NCBI GenBank assembly: GCA_010909165.1
Contig: MU008214.1
Location: 1-64,000 of the forward strand
Direction of reading: 5' to 3'
DNA length: 64,000 bases
Source of the DNA: Anthoceros angustus
Taxonomy: Eukaryota; Streptophyta; Anthocerotopsida; Anthocerotales; Anthocerotaceae
Shown here: positions 1 to 10,439 of the stretch, piece after piece
Layout of the letters: every line of letters begins with the position of its first letter
How positions within the stretch are numbered: the stretch's first letter is position 1
Notes under the pieces: generated by a model
Told to the model about the DNA's origin: nothing
What the model saw: only the letters and a program-made list of their open reading frames with translations
Databases searched by the model: none
Program-made: the position numbers and the translations under genes

Positions 1-408
1 TCTCCTTCCACGGAGAATGTTTTGACAAGTTTTGTCATAAGGCCTAGCGGGCGTTGGTAAGGGCATACCACCAGCTTGTCGTGCGATAGGTGGACCAGCT
101 TCTTGACGACAAAGGGGTGCCCAATAACTGTCCTTCCATTGTTGAAAGTCCCATGCATGGCGTTAGGCATCATAGGAACCCAGTCTCTCGCACAACTTGC
201 TTTTAGACACCATCCCACTGTCACGTACTCGACAGTCTCAAATCCGCCTCTATCGTTATTCATGTTTGTCTTGTCCCAGATGAAGGACACCATGCCTCCC
301 TTCCCACACAATTTCCGCATAGACTCCACGGTATGTGGGCTTCTTCAACTCCATGCAAGGACGATAAGCTGAACTCCTCGGTGGTCTTCTCTTCAAAACT
401 ACAGCATA

Positions 409-687
409 TCATGGCCAAATCCATGCGCTTGTCCATAGGACCGATGTCAAAGCCACGGGGCGTCCATGACAAGCAAAGTGTATCTCCTTCCCGCAGATAA
501 CACGCATGTCAAGAACATTACGTCCTTGATGCAGTGCGGACACGACCGATGGAGCGTTGAAAGCGTGGAGTCCCTCTTGCAAGTCCTTGTCTGCTAAAGC
601 CCGCTGCTCATTCTCCAAGCCCTTCCAATTATTGATCTCAAATATGAAATGGCGAAACTCCTCGGGAAGTTTCGACAAGACCTCCAT
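409..687 (-). CDS. Transposon-like ORF fragment downstream of the ParB-like repeats
   Basis: A 92-codon open frame on the minus strand reads as soluble protein with an EEFRHFIFEINNWKG segment. It is collinear with, and downstream of, the ParB-like ORF copies at 1.3-4.2 kb, so it is probably a later exon of the same transposon-type gene. Minus-strand frames in 70-470 continue the same composition but are broken. I recognise no domain in it. Coding nature is inferred from amino-acid composition only. Confidence 0.35.
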   Translation of the reverse strand: MEVLSKLPEEFRHFIFEINNWKGLENEQRALADKDLQEGLHAFNAPSVVSALHQGRNVLDMRVICGKEIHFACHGRPVALTSVLWTSAWIWP

Positions 688-689
688 CC

Positions 690-2335
690 TTCAATTCTTG
701 CATGCAATCAGATGGTCGTGAAAAACATCCTATACTTTTCAAGAAAGGGGCGGCCGGCGGTACGCCGCTAAGCCTTTCACTCTCGGGAGGCCCCTACGGG
801 TGGCGTGCGGAGGGCGGCCCGGCCCGCGGCGTCCTCGCCTGGGCACCACATGCGGCACCGTCGAAATGTGGCGGAGGAGGCGCGGCCCGACCAGCGCCCT
901 CCTCACACGCCACCACTGGCCCTCCTCAAGGTGGTGCGCCTGGCGGGCGCCGCCGGCGACCCTCGCGCCAGCGCCACCGCGGGGGCCTCACGAGGTGGTG
1001 CGTGGAGGGAGGCGCAGCCGGGCGCCCTCCTTCCGCGGCGCCCGCCCACCGCCCCACCCGTCGGCCCGGCGGGTGGCTCGGCCCTGTAGGCGACGGCAGC
1101 CCGCCCACCCGGCCGCGCCCCGCCCGCCGCCGGTGGGCGGGCGCCGATGCTGGCGCCCGTGCACCACCGTGAAACCCAGAGCGGGTGGTGCGAGTGAGAT
1201 AATCGGTCCCTCCACACCTCCTCCCTTCCACGCATCCCCTGTGCATTGGCATTTCTATCGATAATTCAGCGAAACTTAACTTAAGCAACCGGAAATGAAA
1301 CACACCTTAGAAGCAAATGCTGGCGAAATCGAGCCAAGACCATCGGTGGTCGAGTGTGAAATTACTCCTCCGCACCTCCTCGAAGGACGCACATCCTAAG
1401 TGCTTCGCCATCGCCACTTGGATAATATGAAATTTTTTTCGTTGAGTGATATCATCATCCATGCCCTTCAGATCTATAGGGCTGACAAAACCTTCTCCGT
1501 CTGTAATAAGGATCTGCTGCCCACATTCTCCAGAAGGAATTCCTTGGAATGATTTCCAAGGCTTCGCTAACATGTCCTTTGGCTTTACATATCCCGCATC
1601 AAGCTTCTTGGGGTCCTCAGTCACTTTCCGCTTTCCTTTGCTTTTTTTGCTTGTTCCAGCTATGACATGCTTCTTCTGCTCTGGCAATTCCCCCGCTTCC
1701 CACTTTGTGAATATCTTGTCCACATTTTTCCAGACTTTCCCCTCTAACTTAGCTATGCATAAGATATGGGTCCTGTTGTCGACCTTGTTCTGCTTGTAGA
1801 CATCGTCCTCACGTGCTTCGTCAGTCCTCAATAAGACCAAGCACTTTGTATAGGTTGAACTTCCACGTCATAGTCATCTGCACACCGTCACGTTTAGCAA
1901 TGATCAATTCATCTCTCAAATATCGCACCTGCTCTATGAAGCTCATCTTCCGCCGTTTATCTGACATTATATTGTGGTCAGTTGCCAGGACTCTCATCTC
2001 CTGCAGTGTAAGGCCGCAATACACATGAACTTCAACGTACTGGAAACGTTTTTTCCCTGGAGAGATGTCTGCAAGATGCTTCATTGCCGCATACGTGTGG
2101 TTTCCACCCAGCACCCCCATGACATATTTTTTTGCTCTGAACCTTTGCCAGTCTAACTTCTCCAACTCATCGCACTCTGCAGGATCAATCATACATAGTA
2201 GTGGGAGCACTCCTTCTTCAATTCTGCCCTTGGAGATAACACGAGCCAAGTAATTTGCCCATGCTTCATCCACCTTGCGTATACTGCCGTCGGTGAGAGT
2301 AGGATCTTGCACCTGAGTTCTCCGGTTTACAAAAC
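690..2335 (-). repeat. Tandem unit 1: GC-rich block plus ParB-like ORF
   Basis: This unit and 2,335-4,165 are two copies of the same DNA. Both have, in plus-strand order, a very GC-rich block, a short AT-richer junction (near 1,215-1,320 and 3,140-3,245), then the ParB-like ORF read on the minus strand. Copies match over long stretches but are offset by many 1-10 bp gaps. The GC block is shorter here (about 750-1,190) than in unit 2. Confidence 0.75.
1307..2330 (-). pseudogene. ParB/sulfiredoxin-like transposon ORF, copy 1
   Basis: Read on the minus strand, two overlapping frames (about 2,330-1,821 and 1,840-1,307) join across a frameshift near 1,830. The first half carries GGNHTYAAMKHL followed some 20 residues later by VYCGLTLQEMRVLATDHNI. 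This order (GxxHxxxA, then a hydrophobic strand, then LAxxxN) resembles the N-terminal ParB/sulfiredoxin-like fold. The second half is Lys-rich (KKSKGKRKVTEDPKK). Such proteins occur in eukaryotic repeats, but I cannot name the transposon family. The longer open frame up to 2,843 is an accident of the GC-rich block. What it does is unknown; a DNA-binding or nuclease role is inference from the motif. Confidence 0.5.
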
Positions 2336-3140
2336 GCCCGGCGGCAGCGCCCGCCCTCACGTGCCACCCGGAGGGAGCGGGGAGCCGCCCGTCGGCCCAT
2401 GGGCGGGGCTGCCGGCCGGCAGCGCCCGCCCGTCTCACCGAAGACCACCCTCGGGTGGTGCTCGCGGCCCGGCGAGGGCGGCCGGTGGCGGCGCCTCCCG
2501 CGAGGACCACCATCGTCGCCTCCCGGGTGGTGCCGCCCGGGGCGCCCGGCCCGGCCTCCATGTCACCGGGTGGCACCACGAGGCGCCGGCCGCCCGCCCG
2601 CCCTCCACGCGCCACCGAGGACGCGAGCCGCCCGTCGGCCCATGGGAGGCGGCGGGCCCGGCCGGCGCCCGCCCGTGCACCACCCGAGACCACCCTCCGG
2701 TGCTCGCGGAGCGCCCGGCCGGCCGCCCCTCCATGTGTCACCGGTGGCACCACGAGGGCGCGGGCCAGCCTCCGGAGGCCTTGGGCGCCCAGCCCAGGCG
2801 GCGCCGTGGCCAGCGCCGCCCGCCTGCACCACCCAGAGACCACCTCCGGGTGGTGCCGCGGGAGCGCCGGCCGGCCGCGCCCTCCATGTCACCGGGTGGC
2901 ACCCCGAGGGAGGCGGCGGCCGGGCGCGCCTCACGTGCCACCCGGGAGGCCAGCCGTCGGCCCATGGAAGGCGGGCGGCCGCGGCCGGCGCGCCCCCTGC
3001 ACCACCAGACCACCTCTGGTGCTCGAGATGGGAGGCCGGCCGGCCGCCCTCCCCATTCAGTTACCACAATGGGTGGGTGCTCGGGAGGGCGCCCGGCCAG
3101 CCCAGCACTCCCTCCTCGTGCACCACCCATTAATGGCCCT
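2335..3140. repeat. GC-rich minisatellite-like array
   Basis: Extremely GC-rich DNA with recurring blocks: CCATGTCACCGGGTGGCACC-type segments near 2,558, 2,729 and 2,882; GTCGGCCCATGG near 2,394, 2,634 and 2,955; and GAGACCACC...GGTGGTGC-type short inverted repeats near 2,440, 2,680, 2,830 and 3,003. Spacing is about 150-240 bp. All six frames stay open by composition, so the long ORFs here are not evidence of coding. Confidence 0.7.
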
Positions 3141-3239
3141 CACACATCTCCTGTATACATGGCATTTCCGCCGCATAATTCAATACGCTAAAACAAAATT
3201 CAGCATCCTTGGAATGAAAGGCTAACCTTGAAGCAAATG

Positions 3240-4165
3240 CCTCAAATCGAAACCCGACTGTCTGACGAGTGTAGAGGGTACTCCTCCCGCACCTCCTCGA
3301 AGGATGCACAGCCTAAGTGCTTCGCCATAGCCACTTGGATAATATGGAATTTTTTTCGTTGAGTGATATCGTCATCCATGCCCTTCAGATCTATGAGACC
3401 TGCCAAAACCTTCTCCGTAGCTGTAATAAGGATCTGCCCACATTCTCCGGAAGAATTCCTTGGAATGATTTCCAAGGCCCTTCTTTAGCTGGTTTCACAT
3501 ATCCAGGCACATCAAGCTTCTTGGGGTCCTCGGTCACTTTCGCTTTCCTTGCTTTTTGCTTATTCCGGCTATGACATGCTTCTTACATCTGGTAATTCCC
3601 CTTCCCACTTTGTGAATATCTTGTCCACATTTCCAGACTTTCCCCTCTCTAGCTATGCATAAGATATGGGTCTATTGTCGCTTGTACACATCGTCCTCCG
3701 TGCTTAAAAATGTCCTCAATAAGACCAAGCACTTTGCTTATAGGTTGAACTTCCACGCCATAATCATCGCACCGCAATCACGTTTTGCAATGATCAATTC
3801 ATCTCAAGTAGCCCTTTTCTGTAGCTCATCTTCCGCCGTTTATCGACATTATGTGCTTGGTGAGTTGCGAGGACTCTCATCTCCTGGTACAGGCGCCAAT
3901 ACATGGGCTTCAACGTCTTTGGAAACGTTTTCCACGGAGAGATATGCGCAAGATGCTTCATTGCCGTGCACATCGTGTGGTTTCCACCAGACACCCCATG
4001 ATATTTTTGCTCAACCTTTGCCGGTCTAACTTCTCCAACTCATCGCCGAGGATCAATCATACATAGTAAGTGGGAGCACTCCTCTTCAATTCACTTAGGA
4101 GCCAGTAATTGGCGTGCCCCATCCACCTTCGTGTCTGGGCGTCAGGGAGGTGGGGTGGGATCTTG
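3240..4165 (-). pseudogene. ParB-like transposon ORF, copy 2 (frameshifted)
   Basis: Same sequence as copy 1 but broken into short frames, for example 3,242-3,475 (GMDDDITQRKKFHIIQVAMAK, also present in copy 1) and 3,794-3,994 (SGGNHTMCTAMKHLAHISP). The breaks are small insertions or deletions. Directly upstream (4,175-4,396, minus) the frame TTHGCQCDGERPAGFRDVRLDPLTRI could be the start of the ParB-like fold, so copy 2 sits in the natural position of the gene and copy 1 is the extra one. Confidence 0.5.
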
Positions 4166-4399
4166 CTGGGGTTCTCAGTTCAAAGACGATTTCCATGACA
4201 ACTTTCTTTTATCGCTTCTGATGCGTGTCAATGGATCTAACCGTACATCGCGAAAACCCGCTGGTCTTTCTCCATCACATTGACAGCCGTGAGTTGTTGG
4301 AATGGCCTCTAGCTCTTCATCTGTCTGCCTTTCTCTCTCCTTTTCTCTTCTGTTTGCATTTGGCCGCTCTGCGTCCCCTTCTCCCGGCATTTTCATCGC

Positions 4400-5087
4400 T
4401 TCACCTTTCCGCTTCCCTTCAAGATCGCCGCTCCACCATCTTGAATGGAGGACACGGAAGGGCGCGGCGGCGCCTCGTCTTCCTCTGATGCAGCCAGTTG
4501 CCGGGCTTGCTTCTGTTGCACCTGTGAGGCGCCATGTAGCCGGCGCGCCTTCCTCTCCTTGGGCACAAATTGCTCACAGGAGGAGGGGCGCGTGGCCGCG
4601 CCCATGCCCATCCTCTGTGATGCTGGAGGCGGATCCGAGGAGGCGCCGGCGCCCGGCCGCCCATCGTCCCCTTGGGGATCCTTCCCGAGAACTGTTGGCA
4701 CTTGAGGAGGAGGCGGAGGCGCCCGGGCTGCCGCTCCTCCCTCACGTCTGTGTCATACCTCATGTTCGGGACCCCCTCTGGCATGATGTAGTCCCCCTCA
4801 TCTTCTTCCTGGTATGTCTCCTCGTCATCTGAGTGTCCAAGACTATCAGGAATGGGCCCGTCGTCGTCGTCCATAGGGCCTAGCTCGCTCCCATCTTGTA
4901 ACTCGTCGGTTTCCTCCTCTTCCCTTTCTTGCAGCTGAGCTCTTGTTCGTCGAAGAGACATTACTCGCCTGTGTTGGACTACAGTGTGAGTGATTTCCAC
5001 AGACTCTGATGAATCGTCTCCATAGATGCAAGCAGACGGATCCCACTCGATTTGGGACAAGAGGCGACTCGGCTTACAAAGTAACAT
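4400..5087 (-). CDS. Acidic N-terminal ORF of the ParB-like element (probable)
   Basis: A 222-codon minus-strand frame begins SRLLSQIEWDPSACIYGDDSSESVEITH, has an RTRAQLQEREEEE coiled stretch, then a strongly acidic part (MDDDDGPIPDSLGHSDDEETYQEEDEGD). It lies directly upstream of copy 2 of the ParB-like ORF and could be its N-terminal part. Residues after about 140 fall into GC-rich sequence and may be intron. I recognise no conserved domain. Confidence 0.35.
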
Positions 5088-5089
5088 AT

Positions 5090-7620
5090 GCCGGTGTACA
5101 TTAGTCTTAGATTGCTCCCGTCGACACCATGAACATGCCTACAAGCTTTGGGGTTCGCATTTCTTTATGATGAGGTTGTTGAACCTCATATCAAATGCCC
5201 GTGTCCCTACGACTCTACGACCTTGTATCAAAATCTTGTAGCACAGTTCACTTGTAACGGCAATTCTCTTCCGGACATGTCCAAGGAAGCCCACACAACC
5301 CAACCTGCCCTTGCTCGTTGATTGGGGAGAGCATCTTTATACCCCATGATCCACAGCTTGAACAGAGGTGTCCAGAACACGCTATTGTCCTCCTTCGCTC
5401 ACGAACCAACATCGATCTTTGTCCTAGCTCAATGGAATCCATTTGCGCGCCCAATCGTCTGATGTACACTGTCTCCTCAAAACTGTATGGCGATGGGATT
5501 GGCACCACCTTCTTCCCGCCTTTCTGTCATCGGAGATGGACACCACCTTCCGTAGTTGGCCTTGTCTGTCGATTGACTATTGCATCACGTTTGCTCCTTC
5601 GGCAGTTGCACGTCTGCGACAATATGCAGGCTACCATGTGCATGTGCGATGGTCGCCTCAGCCGTTCTTCCTTGGCCACCATCTCCTATGGAGCCCGAAG
5701 GCAATCCTTTCCCTCAGCATGTCCGCGCTTGACCGGCTTCTCCATATCACGGAGGGTTGCAGGAATCCGCTCTCTGGTCCTTCTTGCTCGCCTCCCATTG
5801 CCATCTGCTATGCTGTGTGCCGCCACTTTCGACCCTACCGCTCTGGTTTAGCAAATGGCTGGTTCCGCTTTCGCCTCCTCGGGCTGGCCCCGCTCGCTCC
5901 GCTTGCCCCAAGCCCGGCCGCTCCAGACGCGCCTCGATGCTCTCCAGCGGCAGCGGCCGTCCGGCGCGGTGCCGCAGCCTGATCCTGAAAGCCACGCTGC
6001 TTCCGCCCGCTGCCGCCTCCCCGCTTCAGCTGCTCGCGGCAGCGCCTCGCTGCCGGCCGGGCCAGCCGCCCATACCTCCCGTGGACGGATCACTGCCGGT
6101 GACCTTGGGTAAATTGTAGCTCGCTCCGGCTCACCTTGCTCGCGGAGGTAATGGCATTGCGCGGTCTGCCGGCTACTGATCACTCGCTGGCTGCTTATTT
6201 GAAACCTCCCGCTTTGCCACGTTGGGTTCGCCGCATGCCGCTGCTGGTGCTTCCGTGCGCTCCGGGCCTCCCGATGCTTGTTGGATCTGCTTCTGGATGC
6301 CGTTGCTTTCGCTTCACTTCGCCGCTACTGGATAGCTCCTCCGCCGGATCTGCTTACTTTTCTGCTGGATCACGGCGCCGCCGCCGGCGGCGCTCGCCCG
6401 GATGCCGCTTGCAAGCTCTTTGCTGCTACGCCGCCTTTATGCGGTACTCGGATGCTACTTTGCCGCCGATCTTGCCGAGATGGCCTGCGGATGGCCCGGA
6501 GTGGATCTTGCGCCGGATGCCGGCACTTCGCCGCTTCTTGCTTCTTGGCTGCCGCCGACGCTTCCGCTGCCGCTACCGCCCGCTATTATCAGCCTCCGAT
6601 ACCCTTGGTCCGTAAGGCTACAGCTGGCGAGATCAAGCCGCCGGCCGCCGCCGGATGTGCTGCCGAACGGCCGACTTTCGTTGCCATGCCGCTGTTGAAC
6701 GCTGTATGCTGCCGAGATCCGACCCTCCGTCGCGGCGCGGCCATGCCCACGCTGAGATCTCGCTGCAGACGCCGGATACTCTCTGCCTGACGCTGGAGCA
6801 GCGGCACTCCTGATAAGCTGCGCTCCGCTGATGGTCTGAAAGCTCGCCGGCTGCTGGGCGAAGTTGATTGCACTTTCGCCTGGCCTGGGATGACGCCCGT
6901 TCGCGCAGGCTGTGCTCGCCGTCCCGGTTTCCTACGGCGCGGCTGTTAGGGTTTCGTCGCTGCCCTTCTGGCTTGAAGCCCTGCCGTCCGCCCGCTCGAC
7001 CGCGGCTTGTGCTCGCCGATCCGCTTTTCGGCCGCCGCCAGTTTGACCCGGCCGATCCTGCTTCGCGCCAAACTGCGCGGTGCGAGTTGACGGTCTTGGT
7101 TAGGCGCCCCATTATTCAGCTGCCGGCACCGGTGAGGGTTAGCGCCCGGTGACCGAGACTATGAATATGCTGACTGACCAAAACCGCACGTTACTGGCCA
7201 TTCTGCCCGATTGCATTGCCGTGACGACACCAGGCCAGTTAAATTCTCGATTCGATTGATGTGTCCGCCAATCGCGATGGCGTCATTTAATCGATGGTGG
7301 TTTGAATAATCATTAGCATTGCGTAGCATTAACTGCGATAAAATTTTAATGTATGCGGTGACTAAATCGCGGCTACGATCAGCTAGTTAAGCATTAAATG
7401 GCATCGTTGAGGGATATCGCGTAGTTGTCTTTGTCTTTAAGGGATTCGAGAACTAAGTGGAAATATAGCCATTGCGTTAATTACACTCGCATTATTTCTC
7501 TGCGATATTGTTTGCCGTGCTCTCCGCCGATACCATCAACGGTGTTCTCTCCTCTGACAAGTCCGATCCACTAAACCCACATTCCGCACACTAAGCGGCT
7601 AAGGAACTGGACGACAACGG
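5090..7620. other. GC-rich low-complexity stretch without recognisable genes
   Basis: From 5.85 to 7.15 kb the DNA is dominated by GCCGC/GCTTC-type words, giving open frames in all directions whose products are Arg/Ala/Pro/Leu-rich and share no motif with known proteins. A minus-strand frame at 5,248-5,508 has four cysteines in CSSC and C-x6-C-x4-C spacing and might be another exon of the ParB-like element, but this is weak. 7,150-7,620 is AT-richer and empty of open frames. Confidence 0.4.
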
Positions 7621-8416
7621 GAGGCAGGGACCATGTTGCGCGCTACTCACAGCCCTGAAGAAGACGAGGTCAGTGCTGATACTCCAACACATCATCTGTG
7701 AGCCTTGCTTTCAGGCAAGTTCCTTCTATAATGCGGGTGTCACGATTTTGTGTTTTTTCAGATGTTGCTTCCAGAGGAAGTGGTGCGCTCGCAATATACG
7801 CGTGCTCTAGGTGAAGAAGACTCGAGAAGGAAGCGAGCTAACCTGAACGCCCCGCCTAGCCTGCCGGTAGTTCTTCCACATGGCGTTGCAGCCACTCAGA
7901 AGGGAACACCCGAGTCCGAAGGTACATGAGGTGACATGCTTGTCTCCTCACACTGGGGTAAATCTTTTCGTACTGATAATCTCAATTCGCGTACATGCAA
8001 ACGTAGATGCCTTTGTTGGAAGACCTTCAAGGCGCCGACGCCAAGGCTCCTCACCAGCCGTTCCGCGATATCTCCCAAGGACACCCAGAAATCTCAACCT
8101 ATATGCTGCCATCAAGGGCAGCCCGTCATCCCTGCGAGGAGAAGATGCAGCGGGCAGACGAGACCAAGATCCTGAACCAGGCTGGCATTTGATGCCGAGG
8201 CGTGGCCTCTTTTGTCCAAGGATGGGTGATCTTGGGGATGCCAGTGATGAGCGGGAGGCCATTGGAGTCGAGGATGAAGAAAACGTGTTCCAGTCGCCGG
8301 TAGGAGACCCAGTCCCGAAATCTTATCACCCGAAGCCAATGTGCGAATCTTTGCATGCCACTAAGAAAGTTGGAGCCGGCTGCTAGAGGAGACGAGCTGC
8401 AGGAGTTCCATTGCAG

Positions 8417-10295
8417 AAGTGTGACACGAACAGTATCAATATGGATTTCAATAAGGCATGTTGCAATGAGATGTGCGCGCATAAATTGACCAGAGAAAGA
8501 TTTCGTGAACAACGATACAGGTATTTGCGCATGGGAAGACAGGAGCAGGAAACGTTTTTGGAGTCCCTGGTTGATGTACAACGAAACGCCAGAGGTAATG
8601 TAAAGATTATAACTCATCTACCGGGAAAAGAGCAATTCCAATGTTGTTTGCGCACATTCCGAAGAGTCTTTTGCCTTGGTCTGGTGCACGAAATTGACAG
8701 AGTCACTTTGCATGCCCCATGGGACGCTTTGAGAGCCAATCCCAAGGAGAAGTCCCATCATGCCGAATTCGCCATATCTTGGATGGACACCACTTTTCTA
8801 AACATGGCGGAGAGACTTCCAAATGTCGAAGTGTTCAACCTTCCCGACTCGTATACAAGACTTGAAATTTGGAGTATGTATAGGCGACATTGCGAGGAAT
8901 CTGGCCAGCAATATGTTACATATGCATGGTTCTTGCGCCTGTGGGTAGGACACTTCAACCGGGTGAAGATTCCGAAGTCGAACAGATTTTCAACATGCTC
9001 GTTATGTGCTGGATTGAAGACAACGATTCGCAATACAGTTTTTAAGCGGACCAAGGTAAGCACTACCTTTGCATTTTCATGTGGGATCTAGAGTGTGGAG
9101 GCGTTGGGCGCCCCGGCATTGTCGAACTCATAGGCCGGCCGGCCAGGCGATGAATCTAGTGATTGCGGCGGCGGCAGTGCTGAGTGAGTCCCGGCCAGAT
9201 CCGGGACCGGCGCCGGCCTGCGGTTGCCCGGACCGAGGCGCCGGCGGCCCGGTGCGCCTCGGCGTGCGGGCGCGGCGCCTGGCCGGCGGCGCCCACTGCC
9301 TCGGTGCGGAAGCGGCCGGCGAGCGCCCCGGCAGCGGCTCGGCCAGTGCGCCCGTGCCCCTCCCAATGGTGACGGGCGCGGCCGGGCGCCTGCGCCGGAG
9401 ACGCCCGGCGGCTGCATGTGCGGCAAACAATGGCCTGTCGGCGCTGACGCTGGTCTTCGATGGCTTTAGGCAACCATGCAAATCCTTCCTTTTAATGTTT
9501 GCAGAGAAATATCAAGCGGCGTTAGACGTCCATCGGCAGCGACTTCTTGCAGAATGCGCCAAGATGACGAAACATCGCAGCAAGAGTTATATATAGCCAC
9601 ATAAGTATATTTTATTGGCGATTGATGGAATGGACCAGAAAAAGACGGAGATCCCACACATTTTGAGGTGGCCAAAGAACTTGGATGAGGAATGCCGCAT
9701 TTCAGTTCATGTAGTGGGGTGCATGATCCACAACTACACCCACAAGGCGAGAGCTTTTTTACACTATGCTAACCTCCGGAATGATGCAAATTTGACTATC
9801 AGCGTCATTCAAGATGTTATCCACAACTATGATGGTGTCTTGCCCAAGGTTCTTTATCTTCAGCTGGACAATACATGCTGTGAGAACAAGAACCAACTAC
9901 TATTTGCGTATCTGAACATGCTAGTGGACATGGGCACATTTGAGAAAGTGAAGGTGGGCTTCCTTCTGGTTGGCCACACTCACGATCAAATTGATCAAAT
10001 GTTTTCATGCTTCTCAAAAAGCTTGAGACACAAAGAAGCGCACACGCTGCCCGCGTTGGCGGACATTCTCAAATGTGCCTACACACCATCACCAGATGTT
10101 AAAGTGTTGACGGAGGTCCCGGATTTTAGGACATATGTGTGGCAGCGAGGAGCGAGAAGTTTGTTGTCACAAAAAAGCGAACAATCTTCGTTCCGGCCAG
10201 TTCAAAATTACGGGAAGACAAACCGGCGGCCTTGTCACCATCATCGAGCAAGCGTATTCAACATCCGCTATGGGAGCGAAGGATTAGAGTTTTGA
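8417..10295 (+). pseudogene. DUF7869-domain protein (transposase-like), one in-frame stop
   Basis: Exon 8,417-9,055 follows a TTGCAG acceptor and ends at an AAG/GTAAGC donor; exon 9,507 onward keeps the same phase. The first exon has CCNEMCAHKLT followed by a charged helix, typical of the N-terminal zinc-binding part, and CSLCAGLKTTI near its end. The second exon has AIDGMDQKKTEIPH, LQLDNTCCENKNQLLFAYL and VGFLLVGHTHDQIDQMFS: the D, D, E and HTHD motifs of the family, compatible with an RNase H-like DDE fold. A TAG at 9,594-9,596 interrupts the frame, which is otherwise open until 10,295. After about 10,150 the C-terminus switches frame. Probably dead. Confidence 0.7.
9056..9506 (+). other. 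Intron of the DUF7869 gene carrying a GC-rich insert
   Basis: The intron runs from GTAAGC to TTTGCAGAG and joins two exons in phase 0. Its middle (about 9,115-9,425) is GGCGCC/GGCCGG-rich and resembles the GC blocks at 0.75-1.19 and 2.3-3.1 kb, so the same kind of GC-rich DNA sits next to or inside both element types. Open frames inside it are compositional. Confidence 0.55.
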
Positions 10296-10439
10296 ATTTT
10301 GTTCCCGAGGGAATAGCAGTGCGCCTTCTGTCATTGCGAGCCGGGATAAGGAAGGCAGCGGTGTATCCTATCACCAAGGAAGGGTCGCCCACTTGCGGGA
10401 AGGATTAAAAGGGTTGCGTCCATATGTCACTTCTTTGAA

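Larger units (their letters stand above)
2335..4165 (-). repeat. Tandem unit 2: GC-rich block plus ParB-like ORF
   Basis: Second copy of the unit at 690-2,335. The ORF part (3,240-4,165) has lost its reading frame several times relative to unit 1 through small gaps, while substitutions are few. Its GC-rich block (2,335-3,140) is itself internally repetitive. Confidence 0.75.
7630..10410 (+). mobile_element. DUF7869-type transposable element, degraded
   Basis: Plus-strand exon-like pieces start near 7,633 and lead to a two-exon core coding a DUF7869-type protein (8,417-10,295). Members of this protein family are repeated in many plant, coral and oomycete genomes and are believed to be transposon products. 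Boundaries are not defined: I see no clear terminal inverted repeats or target-site duplication. The 5' part (7,880-8,390) is acidic and charged and probably N-terminal coding sequence split by short introns. Confidence 0.55.

Noticed and set aside
702-3225. Many overlapping long ORFs on both strands (up to 340 codons) across the GC-rich blocks
   Set aside because: They are open in several frames at once because stop codons are rare in GC-rich repeats; products are Arg/Pro/Ala/Gly strings without motifs.
5318-7152. Plus- and minus-strand ORFs of 80-180 codons
   Set aside because: Low-complexity GC-rich DNA; no frame has protein-like composition or a known domain, and opposite frames are equally open.
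9069-9596. 175-codon plus-strand ORF starting in the intron of the DUF7869 gene
   Set aside because: Only its end (from 9,507) is the real exon; the start lies in the intron's GC-rich insert.
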